A stretch of 19,676 nucleotides of DNA from CAIZLB01 sp039795875 (GCA_039795875.1 JBDKKY010000015.1:1-19676); one strand, 5' to 3'. Shown: positions 7,106 through 14,332, numbered from the stretch's first letter. A program made the numbers and translations. Notes: generated by a model not told the origin, from the letters alone.

Positions 7106-8302
7106 CTATTGTCCAGAACTCCCAGCATCTTTCTGAGTAAAGGTAATCCATACAGTCTCTGGGGCGATCTCAGAAATTGTAATAAACGACGGCAGATTGA
7201 TCATCGCAGGGATAATATCAATCTGTTGTGTGCCGACCTTAAAATTCTTAGCGTCAACCCGCGCTTCTAGTTTTGCAGCGTCGAGAGCGCTGATGTCATT
7301 GCTTTTTCCTTCCACCGTGATTTTGATTTGTTTCTTGGCCGATGTAGCGTCTATCTCTAAAGATGGCGACAATAGTTGAAATGATAGAGGAACAGTATAT
7401 TCTTTCTTAATGATTCCAACTTGAGCATAAAAGAAAGTCCATAACACGAAGGCAACCGCCACAGATGCCAATTTGACCCAAACATTTCTAATAAAAAAGA
7501 AATGCCAGAAGTTAGAGTTTTTGGTCTCTGATTCTCCTGTCAGACTTTTCAATTCCTCTCGCAGACTTTCTTCGTCTTTCAAGGTCTTTAATTTTCCTTT
7601 TTGAAAAATACTGATGACCCCTCGTTCCTCAGACACGACGAGCGCAATAGCATCAGTATCTTCTGTGATACCGGCGGCCGCTCGATGGCGTGTACCAGTT
7701 TGGCGATAATTTGAATATTCTCGCGCGAGAGGCAGGTGAGCCCCAAATTGTTTAATATTGTTATTGTCGATCACCACGGCGCCATCGTGCCCTGGAGAAC
7801 TACTATCGAAAATACTCAGAAGTATTTCTTTGGTGATTTCACCATTCAATGCCTGTCCACCCTCAGTGATATCGTCTAGGTCTTGTCTACCAGTAAAAAC
7901 GATGATAGCGCCAATGTGTTTATCAGCCATGTGTAACAGCGCTTCAGCGATCTCGGCTGATACGCCCTTACTGATCTGTTTGGCGCTGGTAAATAGATCC
8001 AATTGTCCAACCACAATCCATTTGAAAAATCTGCGAATTTCTCGTTGGAAAACGATTGCAATCACAATGAAGATCAGGGTATATGCAGGTTGAATGATCG
8101 ATCTGGTCAAGGATAGATTCAGATTCTGAGAAATGAAATTGATCGCCAGCAAAAAGAGAGTGACACCGGCTAAGAAGTAGGATTTGGTTTGCTTAATGAA
8201 CAAGAGCAAAATGTATATTGCACCAGCAACCAGCGCGATATCGATCACTTCAGTAAAGGTTATATTGCGAATGGCTGCGTATAGAGCGCCGAATTGAGGC
8301 AT
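7106..8302 (-). CDS. cdaA: membrane diadenylate cyclase fused to a YbbR (CdaR-like) domain
   Basis: A 398-residue protein that should make cyclic di-AMP from two ATP. Residues about 18-85 contain three hydrophobic segments, as in CdaA (DacA). Residues about 105-235 form the DisA_N catalytic domain with both signature motifs: HDGA (172-175) and TRHRAA (204-209). After a short linker, a fourth hydrophobic segment (about 272-292) leads to residues about 298-390, which resemble a YbbR domain of the CdaR type (YTVPLSFQLL, KQIKITVEGKSNDI, ARVDAKNF). In Firmicutes CdaA and CdaR are separate adjacent genes and CdaR carries several YbbR domains. Here a single copy is joined in frame to the cyclase. 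Cyclase on the cytosolic side and YbbR outside are inferred from the segment count. A leaderless promoter fixes the start. The cyclase call is firm; the YbbR call is good. Confidence 0.92.
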   Translation of the reverse strand: MPQFGALYAAIRNITFTEVIDIALVAGAIYILLLFIKQTKSYFLAGVTLFLLAINFISQNLNLSLTRSIIQPAYTLIFIVIAIVFQREIRRFFKWIVVGQLDLFTSAKQISKGVSAEIAEALLHMADKHIGAIIVFTGRQDLDDITEGGQALNGEITKEILLSIFDSSSPGHDGAVVIDNNNIKQFGAHLPLAREYSNYRQTGTRHRAAAGITEDTDAIALVVSEERGVISIFQKGKLKTLKDEESLREELKSLTGESETKNSNFWHFFFIRNVWVKLASVAVAFVLWTFFYAQVGIIKKEYTVPLSFQLLSPSLEIDATSAKKQIKITVEGKSNDISALDAAKLEARVDAKNFKVGTQQIDIIPAMINLPSFITISEIAPETVWITFTQKDAGSSGQ

Positions 8303-8308
8303 ATATTC

Positions 8309-8314
8309 TTTATA
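8309..8314 (-). promoter_or_regulatory. -10 box (TATAAA), leaderless start of the diadenylate cyclase
   Basis: On the minus strand, TATAAA with exactly 6 bases before the ATG at 8302. The overlapping run TATATAAA offers a shifted alternative. Confidence 0.55.
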
Positions 8315-8390
8315 TACAAAAATCTACAGATGTACAACCTCTTCATAAACATTGAAAATAATAATGCTATTATTAACCAATAAATATAAT

Positions 8391-9089
8391 ATGAAAAAAT
8401 TTATCTCCCTATTCTTAATATTGTTCCTAATAATCGTGCCATCAGCCCAGATCGCGGCTGCAACCATGCCCGTTGTTCCCGTCATCAAACTCAATGTTCC
8501 GTATTATAAACAGCAATACCCAAACAGTTGTGAAGCGTCTGCACTGCGAATGGCCTTGGCGTATTATGGTGTGAAGAAAAATGATGTACAGATTCTGACA
8601 CAATTCGGCTATAATCCTACATACAAAGATTGGGTTAAAAATATTTGGACTGATCCGCAAAAACAATATGTCGGATATGTTGATGTAACAGGTAAGCCCA
8701 ATGGTGGATATGGAGTATATGGTCTGCCGGTTGCACGAGCGGCTGAATATTTTAAACGGAAAACAGAGTATGCAACAGGAACAACAATCACGGCCAATAT
8801 GTTGGCTAAACAGATCGAACTCGGATATCCAGTTGTGATCTGGGGATATACTTCCATAACTGAAGTGCCATATACATGGACTACTCCTGAAGGGGTACTC
8901 GTAAATGCCTTCAAAGGAGAACATGCTCGGACACTTGTTGGTTTGAAAGGGACATCTGAAAAGCCGGTAGGTTTTTATGTGCATGATCCGTTTAATGGTA
9001 AACAATTTGAATACTGGAAAGCTGAAGACTTGATAAAACACATGAATGCTGTGCCTGGGGTGACGGATCAGGCGGTGGTGGTTAAGTAG
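8391..9089 (+). CDS. secreted C39-like cysteine peptidase
   Basis: A 232-residue exported protein of the Peptidase_C39_2 (papain-like) type. Residues 1-24 form a signal peptide (MKKF, then a hydrophobic core, cleavage near IAAA). The catalytic elements are in the expected order: Gln41/42 then Cys47 in QQYPNSCEAS, His178 in GEHARTLVG and Asp199 in VHDPFNG. The length suits the family without extra domains, and it probably acts outside the cell on peptides or wall proteins. The ATG at 8391 is preferred over in-frame starts at 8352 and 8364, which put polar residues before the signal peptide. The upstream -10 is weak (AATAAA at 8379-8384 has the 6-base spacing, and a TATAAT directly abuts the ATG). 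Activity is inferred from the triad; substrate is unknown. Confidence 0.85.
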   Translation: MKKFISLFLILFLIIVPSAQIAAATMPVVPVIKLNVPYYKQQYPNSCEASALRMALAYYGVKKNDVQILTQFGYNPTYKDWVKNIWTDPQKQYVGYVDVTGKPNGGYGVYGLPVARAAEYFKRKTEYATGTTITANMLAKQIELGYPVVIWGYTSITEVPYTWTTPEGVLVNAFKGEHARTLVGLKGTSEKPVGFYVHDPFNGKQFEYWKAEDLIKHMNAVPGVTDQAVVVK

Positions 9090-9117
9090 GGTTGCAATCT
9101 TGTGTGGGTAGGAGTAT

Positions 9118-9159
9118 CTTTTGGGTGTGTGAACAATGTTGTTCGTACACGCACCAAAG
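9118..9159 (+). other. imperfect hairpin between the protease and the next ORFan
   Basis: An inner perfect stem GAAC (9131-9134) with GTTC (9141-9144) is extended by imperfect pairing of the GTGTGT-rich left arm with the ACACGCACC right arm, and CTTT with AAAG at the base. No T-run follows. It may be a 3'-end structure of the protease mRNA or a 5' structure of the next gene. Confidence 0.3.
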
Positions 9160-9184
9160 TGTAACCCATCACCATACCACCACC

Positions 9185-9511
9185 ATGACTGCAACCATAG
9201 CACCTACCCGATCGAAGGAAGACATTCTCTACCCGCTCCATACTCGTATGCATGGAGCAGGAATCCGTGTGGTCCTTGACCCAAGAGGCCACCGTAAAGG
9301 TTACCAGGCCGTCGGCCACAATCAGGAAGTTTATCCTCTCCATAGCATCCTTCCGGTTCCACCAGCACCACCTGCCACATCTTCCCAGACCTCTCGTGTA
9401 TCGATTGGGACTGAGCTATTGGCAGTGGAAGATGAACGGTGCCTGCAGGACTTTGATCCGGCAGGGTACCGAGCGTATCTCGATTGGAGGATGAAAACGT
9501 ACAGCTTCTGA
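9185..9511 (+). CDS. hypothetical 108-residue Pro/Arg-rich protein, GC-richer ORFan
   Basis: A soluble protein without signal or membrane segment. It has an N-terminal half with GAGIRVVLDPRGHRKGYQ, a proline-rich middle (PVPPAPPATSS, about residues 64-74) and an acidic-then-aromatic end (DPAGYRAYLDWRMKTY). No family was recognised. The frame is open upstream to 9092, but ATG 9185 is the first good start. A CATACC lies 6 bases before it, only a weak -10 match. Base composition and codon use (CTC, CGC, GCA/GCC) differ from the AT-richer genes on both sides. A strong terminator follows 26 bases after the stop, supporting expression. Function unknown. Confidence 0.55.
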   Translation: MTATIAPTRSKEDILYPLHTRMHGAGIRVVLDPRGHRKGYQAVGHNQEVYPLHSILPVPPAPPATSSQTSRVSIGTELLAVEDERCLQDFDPAGYRAYLDWRMKTYSF

Positions 9512-9537
9512 TTTCTCTTCCAGACACTCTCAAACAT

Positions 9538-9578
9538 CCTCAGGGCAACCCTGAACCCTGAGGGTGTTTTTTTATTTT
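9538..9578 (+). terminator. intrinsic terminator after the ORFan
   Basis: A perfect 8-bp stem CCTCAGGG (9538-9545) with CCCTGAGG (9556-9563), a 10-base loop and a T-tract at 9567-9578. Confidence 0.88.
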
Positions 9579-9590
9579 CCTAGTGGAATA

Positions 9591-9599
9591 TGCCATAAT
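9591..9599 (+). promoter_or_regulatory. extended -10 (TGcCATAAT), leaderless start of aldolase
   Basis: CATAAT at 9594-9599 with the TG extension at 9591-9592, 7 bases before the ATG at 9607. The -10 box itself contains the in-frame ATG at 9598, which would otherwise be mistaken for the start. Confidence 0.6.
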
Positions 9600-9606
9600 G
9601 GACCAC

Positions 9607-10662
9607 ATGAATACAGAAACCCTACACAACACTATCAAACAGATATTCGCTCCTGGTAAAGGAGTCTTGGCGGCGGATGAAAGTGTTGCCTCTATACATA
9701 AACGATTTGAAGCATTAAGTATCCCTCAAACAGAAGAGAAGCGATTAGCCTATAGACGATTGCTTATTGGCACACCAGGGCTGCATGAATCTATCAGCGG
9801 TGTGATTTTTCATGATGAGACATTTAGACAAGAGATCGAAGGTGAAAAAACATTTGCCAAGTATTGTGAGGAACAAGGCATCGTGCCAGGAATAAAAGTT
9901 GATAAAGGTCTGATTGATTTGCCAAATTTTCCCGGAGAAAAAATAACACTTGGACTTGATGGATTAAAGGAGAGACTGGAAGAGTATTATTCTCTTGGCG
10001 CGCGTTTTTGTAAATGGCGAGCAGTAGTTGATGTAAGTGTATCGACTGATAGCGGGATAGAGGCCAACATGCGCAACTTGGCACTCTATGCTGGATTGGC
10101 ACAACAGGCCGGCATCGTCCCTATGGTTGAACCGGAAGTATTATACGAAGGTGTGCACTCTGTATATGAATGTAAAGAAAAAATGCAAAATGTACTGACA
10201 CATCTATTCGGTGAGCTGGCTTTATATAAAGTAGATCTATCTGGTGTTATTTTAAAAACATCATTTGTTTTGCCTGGACATCAAAATGTCGATGGAGCTA
10301 CCGATGAAGATGAGACTGCTAAATTGACAGCTGAAGTGTTATTGGCCACAGTTCCAAAAAATATTGGGGGGGTTGTATTTCTATCAGGAGGACAGAGTCC
10401 ATCGCAAGCATCCGACAATCTATCACGAGTGATGAAGCATGGTCCTTTTCCATTTCCGATCACATATTCATACTCACGAGCGATTCAAGATCCAGTGTTA
10501 GAGCATTTTGCTAAAAATGCAGTTGACGAAGCCGGAGCCCGAGAAATCTTCAAAGATCGTTTGGCGATGAACACGTTGGCACTGAAAGGGGAGTATGACG
10601 TTTCTAAAGAGACAGGCATTTCTTCAAAAGTGGCGAAGGTGACTGGTAGTCAGGATTTGTAA
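9607..10662 (+). CDS. class I fructose-bisphosphate aldolase
   Basis: A 351-residue enzyme of the class I (Schiff-base) aldolase family, cleaving fructose 1,6-bisphosphate to dihydroxyacetone phosphate and glyceraldehyde 3-phosphate in glycolysis, and the reverse. Catalytic positions align with the animal/plant-type family: Asp24 in AADES, Lys97 in GIKVDKG, Lys136 in CKWRAV, Glu175 in VEPEVL and the Schiff-base Lys217 in ILKTSFVLPG. The substrate-binding SGGQSP segment follows. The C-terminal tyrosine important in vertebrate aldolases is absent. Start at 9607 is chosen over GTG 9583 and ATG 9598 because both overlap the promoter and the family's N-terminus begins near here. It is likely monocistronic, between two terminators. 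Cytosolic. Confidence 0.95.
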   Translation: MNTETLHNTIKQIFAPGKGVLAADESVASIHKRFEALSIPQTEEKRLAYRRLLIGTPGLHESISGVIFHDETFRQEIEGEKTFAKYCEEQGIVPGIKVDKGLIDLPNFPGEKITLGLDGLKERLEEYYSLGARFCKWRAVVDVSVSTDSGIEANMRNLALYAGLAQQAGIVPMVEPEVLYEGVHSVYECKEKMQNVLTHLFGELALYKVDLSGVILKTSFVLPGHQNVDGATDEDETAKLTAEVLLATVPKNIGGVVFLSGGQSPSQASDNLSRVMKHGPFPFPITYSYSRAIQDPVLEHFAKNAVDEAGAREIFKDRLAMNTLALKGEYDVSKETGISSKVAKVTGSQDL

Positions 10663-10730
10663 GTCATGTCATACAAGTGGCAGTTTGCAATACCCAACTC
10701 CAACCACCTCGTCTCTGGTACTAAATCGAA

Positions 10731-10777
10731 GAATAAAAAGTCATTGCATGGTGATCGTCCGCAATGACTTTTTATTC
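10731..10777. terminator. perfect 17-bp inverted repeat, probable bidirectional terminator
   Basis: GAATAAAAAGTCATTGC (10731-10747) and its exact reverse complement (10761-10777) flank a 13-base loop. Each arm carries an A- or T-tract, so a transcript in either direction ends in U-rich stem sequence. It lies 69 bases after the aldolase stop. Confidence 0.75.
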
Positions 10778-10786
10778 TGAGATTTG

Positions 10787-10804
10787 TTGTAATCTTATTG
10801 TAAC
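10787..10804 (+). promoter_or_regulatory. direct repeat resembling a PhoB/OmpR-family operator
   Basis: TTGTAAT-CTTA-TTGTAAC: two 7-base half-sites repeated with an 11-base period, the layout of Pho boxes (CTGTCAT-type repeats) and other OmpR-family sites. A third similar CTGTTAC sits at 10811-10817, 13 bases on. The site is about 100 bases upstream of the OmpR-family regulator remnant, which suggests a former autoregulatory site. This is inference. Confidence 0.4.
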
Positions 10805-10835
10805 CTCCCCCTGTTACTCTAAAAGAGGTGGGAAG

Positions 10836-10850
10836 CCGACTGAAAGTCGG
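10836..10850 (+). other. small hairpin upstream of the response-regulator remnant
   Basis: CCGACT-gaa-AGTCGG, a perfect 6-bp stem with a 3-base loop and no T-run. It lies between the direct repeat and the possible promoter. Confidence 0.35.
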
Positions 10851-10853
10851 TAG

Positions 10854-10880
10854 TTTACAGATATTTTTCTGTGCTAAGCT
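10854..10880 (+). promoter_or_regulatory. possible promoter of the two-component locus
   Basis: TTTACA (10854-10859), a 15-base spacer, then the extended -10 TGcTAAGCT (hexamer 10875-10880). This would give a short leader before the ATG at 10905, unlike the leaderless pattern elsewhere. A weaker CACAAT (10895-10900) lies 4 bases before the ATG. Confidence 0.3.
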
Positions 10881-10904
10881 AAATACAGAGACGACACAAT
10901 CTAT

Positions 10905-11475
10905 ATGAAAATACTACTTATCGAAGATGATGCATCTTTAGTGGCAGCACTGAAGATGAGTCTGATCAAAGAAGGCTACACCGTAGACGCACTTATGTTC
11001 TTTCATTCGCGAAAAAAAGATAGCTACACCGATTCTGGTTCTGACTGGCAGGACTGAGATTGAGGATAAGATCAGTGCACTTGATAGTGGGGCTGATGAT
11101 TATCTAACAAAACCTTTCTCGACCGGAGAATTGGTAGCTCGCCTCCGAGCGCTGCTTCGGCGACCAAAAGAAGTGATGCCCAAAATTATCAAAGCTGGAG
11201 ATTTTCAACTTGATGTAAACCGTCGCATCGTGATCCATAAAGGAAAAGAAATCTCGTTATCTCTAAAAGAATTTGGTATACTCGAATGCTTAATGCGTCG
11301 GCCCAATCAAGTGGTCCAACGTGATGAGATACTCGACCACGTTTGGGATTTCAATTATACAGCTTTGGGTAATATCATCGATGTTCACATCAACCGGATC
11401 AGAAATAAGCTGGCAGTAAAGCGGGGACAATTATTAGAAACCGTACGCGGAGTTGGATACCGCTTAAAGATATAA
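10905..11475 (+). pseudogene. OmpR-family response regulator disrupted by deletion and frameshift
   Basis: ATG 10905 begins a normal receiver domain (MKILLIEDDASLVAALKMS, acidic pair at residues 8-9) that reads correctly to about 10990 and then runs to a TGA at 11055-11057. The rest of the receiver resumes in another frame (position class 1 mod 3) at about 10993: CSFIREKKIATPILVLTG, then SGADDYLTKPF with the conserved Lys. It continues into an intact winged-helix DNA-binding domain (KAGDFQLDVNRR to VRGVGYRLKI) ending at 11473-11475. Compared with normal family members roughly 30-35 residues are missing at the junction, including the phospho-acceptor Asp and the LDxMLP segment. The missing length must not be a multiple of three. 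The kinase gene starts 9 bases after the stop. It is either a true pseudogene or an assembly error; an unlikely TTG start at 11131 would give a DNA-binding-only protein. Confidence 0.85.
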
Positions 11476-11476
11476 A
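11471..11476 (+). promoter_or_regulatory. possible -10 (TATAAA) for the histidine kinase
   Basis: TATAAA overlaps the regulator's stop codon and lies 8 bases before the ATG at 11485. This could let the kinase be transcribed on its own. Confidence 0.35.
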
Positions 11477-11484
11477 CACACACC

Positions 11485-12615
11485 ATGCCACACAGACTCG
11501 CAATCATGAATAATCCACTCGGTGGTGATGCAGATCGGGGGCCACTAGAGATCATTATGGATAGTTTAGGTGAAGGTTTGATCATGACTGACGATGATGG
11601 TCGTATTAGTTTTATGAATAGGTATGCAGAAGAGATGTTTGCTACTTCTGAAGAAGAAGTTAGAGGTTCACTGTTTTCGGATTTTTTAAAAATATATGAC
11701 AAACTGGGAGTTATAGTCCGTCCAGCAGACTTTTTGATACCTCGAGTGTTGCGGACAGGTCGTAAAGCGGCAGAGTCGACATTCTATTATGCATCGCCAC
11801 ACCGAAAGAAGTTTCCGGCCGCCGTTACGACTGCGCCGGTACTTGTTGACAAACGAACAGTCGGTACCGCTTCTATTTTCCGAAATATGCAAAAAGAAGC
11901 CAGTATTGATAAAGCTAAGACAGAGTTCGTGTCTCTGGCTTCACACCAGCTCCGCACACCGCTAACAGCCATAAAATTATTTACAGAGATTCTACTTTCA
12001 AAACACACAGATCCCAATGATGAGGAAAAAGAGATCTTGGAAAATATCGAGTGTTCAAATGAGAAAATGATTCAACTGGTAAATGATTTATTGAATGTGG
12101 CCAATATGGAAGCTGGACGACTGAAACCTGAATTCGAGGTAGTCTCTATCGCTGATCTTGTCGCGGGTGTGTTAGGTGAAACTTTTGCTGTAGCGCACAA
12201 GAGAAATATCAATATTCACTATACATGTAAGATCAAGGATGGTGTTAAGATAGAAACTGATCCTAAGCTCTTACGACAAATCATTAATAATATTGTGACT
12301 AATGCGATCGAATATTCGAGAAACGATAGCAAGGTGGCGGTTCGAGTGTATAAAGACAGGGACAAATGGTGCATCATCAGTGTACGCGACAGGGGCATCG
12401 GTATCTCCAAGCGAGCCCAAAAAGAGATTTTTAACAGATTTTTTCGAGCCCAAAATGCAATCAAGTTTAAAACAGAAAGTAGTGGGCTTGGATTATATGT
12501 ATGCAGAATGATGATCGAGGCAATTGGTGGAAGGATTACGTTTAAGACAGTGGAAGGAAAGGGTACGACATTCTTTGTTTGTATACCACAACAAGCACCA
12601 ACTATTAAAACCTAA
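11485..12615 (+). CDS. soluble PAS-domain sensor histidine kinase
   Basis: A 376-residue kinase without signal peptide or membrane segment, so it should sense an internal cue. Residues about 20-135 form a PAS domain (IIMDSLGEGLIMTDDDGRI). HisKA follows with the H-box ASHQLRTPLTAIK (152-164) and phospho-acceptor His154. The HATPase_c domain has an N-box (NNIVTNAIEYS, 268-278), G1 (RDRGIGIS, 301-308), F-box (FNRFFRA, 316-322) and G2 (SSGLGLYVC, 332-340). All catalytic boxes are intact. It lies directly behind the disrupted OmpR-family regulator, its expected partner, and ahead of a receiver-only gene. With the regulator's Asp missing, the downstream receiver may be its remaining local target. 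Signal is unknown. Confidence 0.93.
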   Translation: MPHRLAIMNNPLGGDADRGPLEIIMDSLGEGLIMTDDDGRISFMNRYAEEMFATSEEEVRGSLFSDFLKIYDKLGVIVRPADFLIPRVLRTGRKAAESTFYYASPHRKKFPAAVTTAPVLVDKRTVGTASIFRNMQKEASIDKAKTEFVSLASHQLRTPLTAIKLFTEILLSKHTDPNDEEKEILENIECSNEKMIQLVNDLLNVANMEAGRLKPEFEVVSIADLVAGVLGETFAVAHKRNINIHYTCKIKDGVKIETDPKLLRQIINNIVTNAIEYSRNDSKVAVRVYKDRDKWCIISVRDRGIGISKRAQKEIFNRFFRAQNAIKFKTESSGLGLYVCRMMIEAIGGRITFKTVEGKGTTFFVCIPQQAPTIKT

Positions 12616-12617
12616 TT

Positions 12618-12623
12618 TATATA
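12618..12623 (+). promoter_or_regulatory. -10 box (TATATA), leaderless start of the receiver protein
   Basis: TATATA with exactly 6 bases before the ATG at 12630, just after the kinase stop (12613-12615). It implies the receiver can be expressed independently of the kinase. Confidence 0.5.
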
Positions 12624-12629
12624 CACGAC

Positions 12630-13025
12630 ATGACAAGGACTCCTAAACCAAAAATTATATTACTCATTGAAGACAATGCATATGTGTCGCAATCGTATAC
12701 ATATTTTTTGAAAGCCGGTGGATATGAGGTTGATATTGCAGAAAATGCTCTTGAGGCACGAAAAAGATTGAAAGACAGAACCCCTGATCTGATTATGCTT
12801 GACCTGATCATGCCGGGTATCAATGGCTTTGATTTTCTGGCGGAGATAAAGAAAAAACCCAAAACAAAAGGTGTGCCGGTAATAGTGATCTCGAATCTGT
12901 GTCAAGAAGGGGATGTTGAGCGATGTCGGAAACTCGGGGCGGCAGATTATTTGATCAAATCAAATTTTTATATGCGTGATGTGTTGGATAGAATCAAGGT
13001 TTTCTTGGCGGCAAAGGAGGCTTAA
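12630..13025 (+). CDS. receiver-only response regulator (CheY-like)
   Basis: A 131-residue protein consisting of one receiver domain with no output domain. Key residues are all present: acidic pair Glu14-Asp15 in LLIEDN, phospho-acceptor Asp58 in IMLDLIMP, Ser88 in the Thr/Ser switch position (VIVISN) and Lys110 in DYLIKS. Such proteins act by protein-protein contact or as phosphate relays. The gene follows the histidine kinase by 14 bases, and a kinase-receiver pairing is likely. Because the neighbouring OmpR-family regulator is broken, this may be the kinase's only functional local partner. Its output is not visible from sequence. Confidence 0.92.
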   Translation: MTRTPKPKIILLIEDNAYVSQSYTYFLKAGGYEVDIAENALEARKRLKDRTPDLIMLDLIMPGINGFDFLAEIKKKPKTKGVPVIVISNLCQEGDVERCRKLGAADYLIKSNFYMRDVLDRIKVFLAAKEA

Positions 13026-13043
13026 AAAGCCAGCGGTCTAGTG

Positions 13044-13049
13044 TATAAT
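13044..13049 (+). promoter_or_regulatory. -10 box (TATAAT), leaderless start of rmuC
   Basis: A perfect TATAAT 7 bases before the ATG at 13057. Its last bases form an in-frame ATG (13048) that is inside the promoter and is unlikely to be the start. Confidence 0.65.
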
Positions 13050-13056
13050 GGACCGT

Positions 13057-14259
13057 ATGTTACCCCTACTTATCGCCAATATCGTCATTATTCTGGTCGT
13101 GTTCTTTATTTTATATGGGAAAATTGGCAAACCAGGGCTTGAAGGCAAAGAAACCGAAGAACTCAAAAAAGAGGTTCAGCGTCTTGAAACTGTCATTAAG
13201 GATGAGATGTCACGAAACAGATTAGAAACAAGTAGTGGCCAGAAAGAAATTAGAACTGAGATCGGAGCTAGTTTGAACACCGGACTTACGACACTGACTC
13301 AGTCAGTAGAGCAAAGACTTTCATCTCTACAAACTGACAATGCCAAAAAACTTGATCAAATGCGCGAAACTGTTGATGAAAAATTACAAGCCACACTTGA
13401 AAAAAGATTCGGTGATTCATTTAAACTTGTATCAGACAGGCTGGATCAAGTGCACAAAGGATTGGGTGAAATGCAAACTATCGCTATTGGTGTCGGTGAT
13501 CTCAAAAAAGTTTTATCAAATGTTAAAAGTCGAGGAACATGGGGTGAGGCACAGCTTGGAAATCTGATCGAGGAAATTATGACGGCTGAACAGTATGAAA
13601 AAAATGTTATGACCAAAAAGGGAAGTCGAGATGCGGTGGAGTACGCCATCAAGCTTCCAGGCAACGGCGACATCGATCATGTGTGGCTACCTATCGATGC
13701 CAAATTTCCACTTGATGATTATCAACGATTGATTGAGTCAGAAGACAGGGCTGATCTGGTAAACTCTGCCGAGCTACGAAAGTCTCTCGAAAATAGAATT
13801 AAAGCCGAAGCTAAGGATATTCATACAAAATATATCGACGTACCGTACACGACTGACTTTGGGATTTTATTTGTGCCGATCGAGAGTTTGTACGCCGAAG
13901 TGTTACGTATACCAGGCTTGTTCGAAGCAATCCGCCGCGATTATAAAGTGATCATCACCGGTCCGACAACTATTCAAGCAATTTTAAATAGTTTGCACAT
14001 GGGTTTCAGAACCCTCTCAATACAAAAGCGATCAAGTGAAGTCTGGGAAGTGTTGGGTGTAGTAAAAAAAGAGTTTGGCAAGTTCGGTGATCTTCTGGAG
14101 AAGACTCAGGAAAAATTAAACCAGGCGGGTAAGACAATCGAAGATGCGGTAAAGAAAACGCGAACTATTGAAAAGAAATTGGGTAAAGTTGGTGACAGTC
14201 CATTACTAAAAGACGGGGAAGAGGATGTTGTTGAGGCGGTTATTGAAGCTATCGACTAG
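13057..14259 (+). CDS. rmuC: RmuC-family DNA recombination protein
   Basis: A 400-residue protein of the RmuC (DUF195) family, linked in E. coli to limiting recombination at inverted repeats and thought to be nuclease-like. It begins with a membrane anchor (about residues 2-21, LLIANIVIILVVFFILYG), followed by a long coiled coil (about 30-125, rich in Lys, Glu, Leu and Gln). The conserved RmuC core spans about 140-350 with the family hallmarks SRGTWGEAQLGNLIEE and LPIDAKFPLDDYQRL, then a helical Lys-rich tail. The length is close to family members. The start follows the leaderless promoter, removing three residues (MDR) from the longest frame. Family assignment is firm; the molecular activity of RmuC proteins is still poorly defined. 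Confidence 0.92.
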   Translation: MLPLLIANIVIILVVFFILYGKIGKPGLEGKETEELKKEVQRLETVIKDEMSRNRLETSSGQKEIRTEIGASLNTGLTTLTQSVEQRLSSLQTDNAKKLDQMRETVDEKLQATLEKRFGDSFKLVSDRLDQVHKGLGEMQTIAIGVGDLKKVLSNVKSRGTWGEAQLGNLIEEIMTAEQYEKNVMTKKGSRDAVEYAIKLPGNGDIDHVWLPIDAKFPLDDYQRLIESEDRADLVNSAELRKSLENRIKAEAKDIHTKYIDVPYTTDFGILFVPIESLYAEVLRIPGLFEAIRRDYKVIITGPTTIQAILNSLHMGFRTLSIQKRSSEVWEVLGVVKKEFGKFGDLLEKTQEKLNQAGKTIEDAVKKTRTIEKKLGKVGDSPLLKDGEEDVVEAVIEAID

Positions 14260-14332
14260 GTATGTTACCGTATTGATATGGACACCTTGCACCGTAGTGG
14301 TGTGAGGAAAACTGAGTCCTGTATCAAGCTCT

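Noticed and set aside
8442..9203. 253-residue open frame antisense to the C39-like protease
   Set aside because: The sense frame has a signal peptide and a Cys/His/Asp triad; the antisense product is Cys/His/Ile-rich and resembles no protein.
9204..9533. Antisense frame opposite the 108-residue ORFan
   Set aside because: The terminator at 9538-9578 and the flanking gene direction fit the plus strand. The call is not certain because both strands are open here.
11131..11475. Separate gene for a DNA-binding-only regulator starting at TTG 11131
   Set aside because: The upstream sequence in the same frame still encodes good receiver sequence back to about 10993, so this is the 3' part of the disrupted regulator, not an independent gene.
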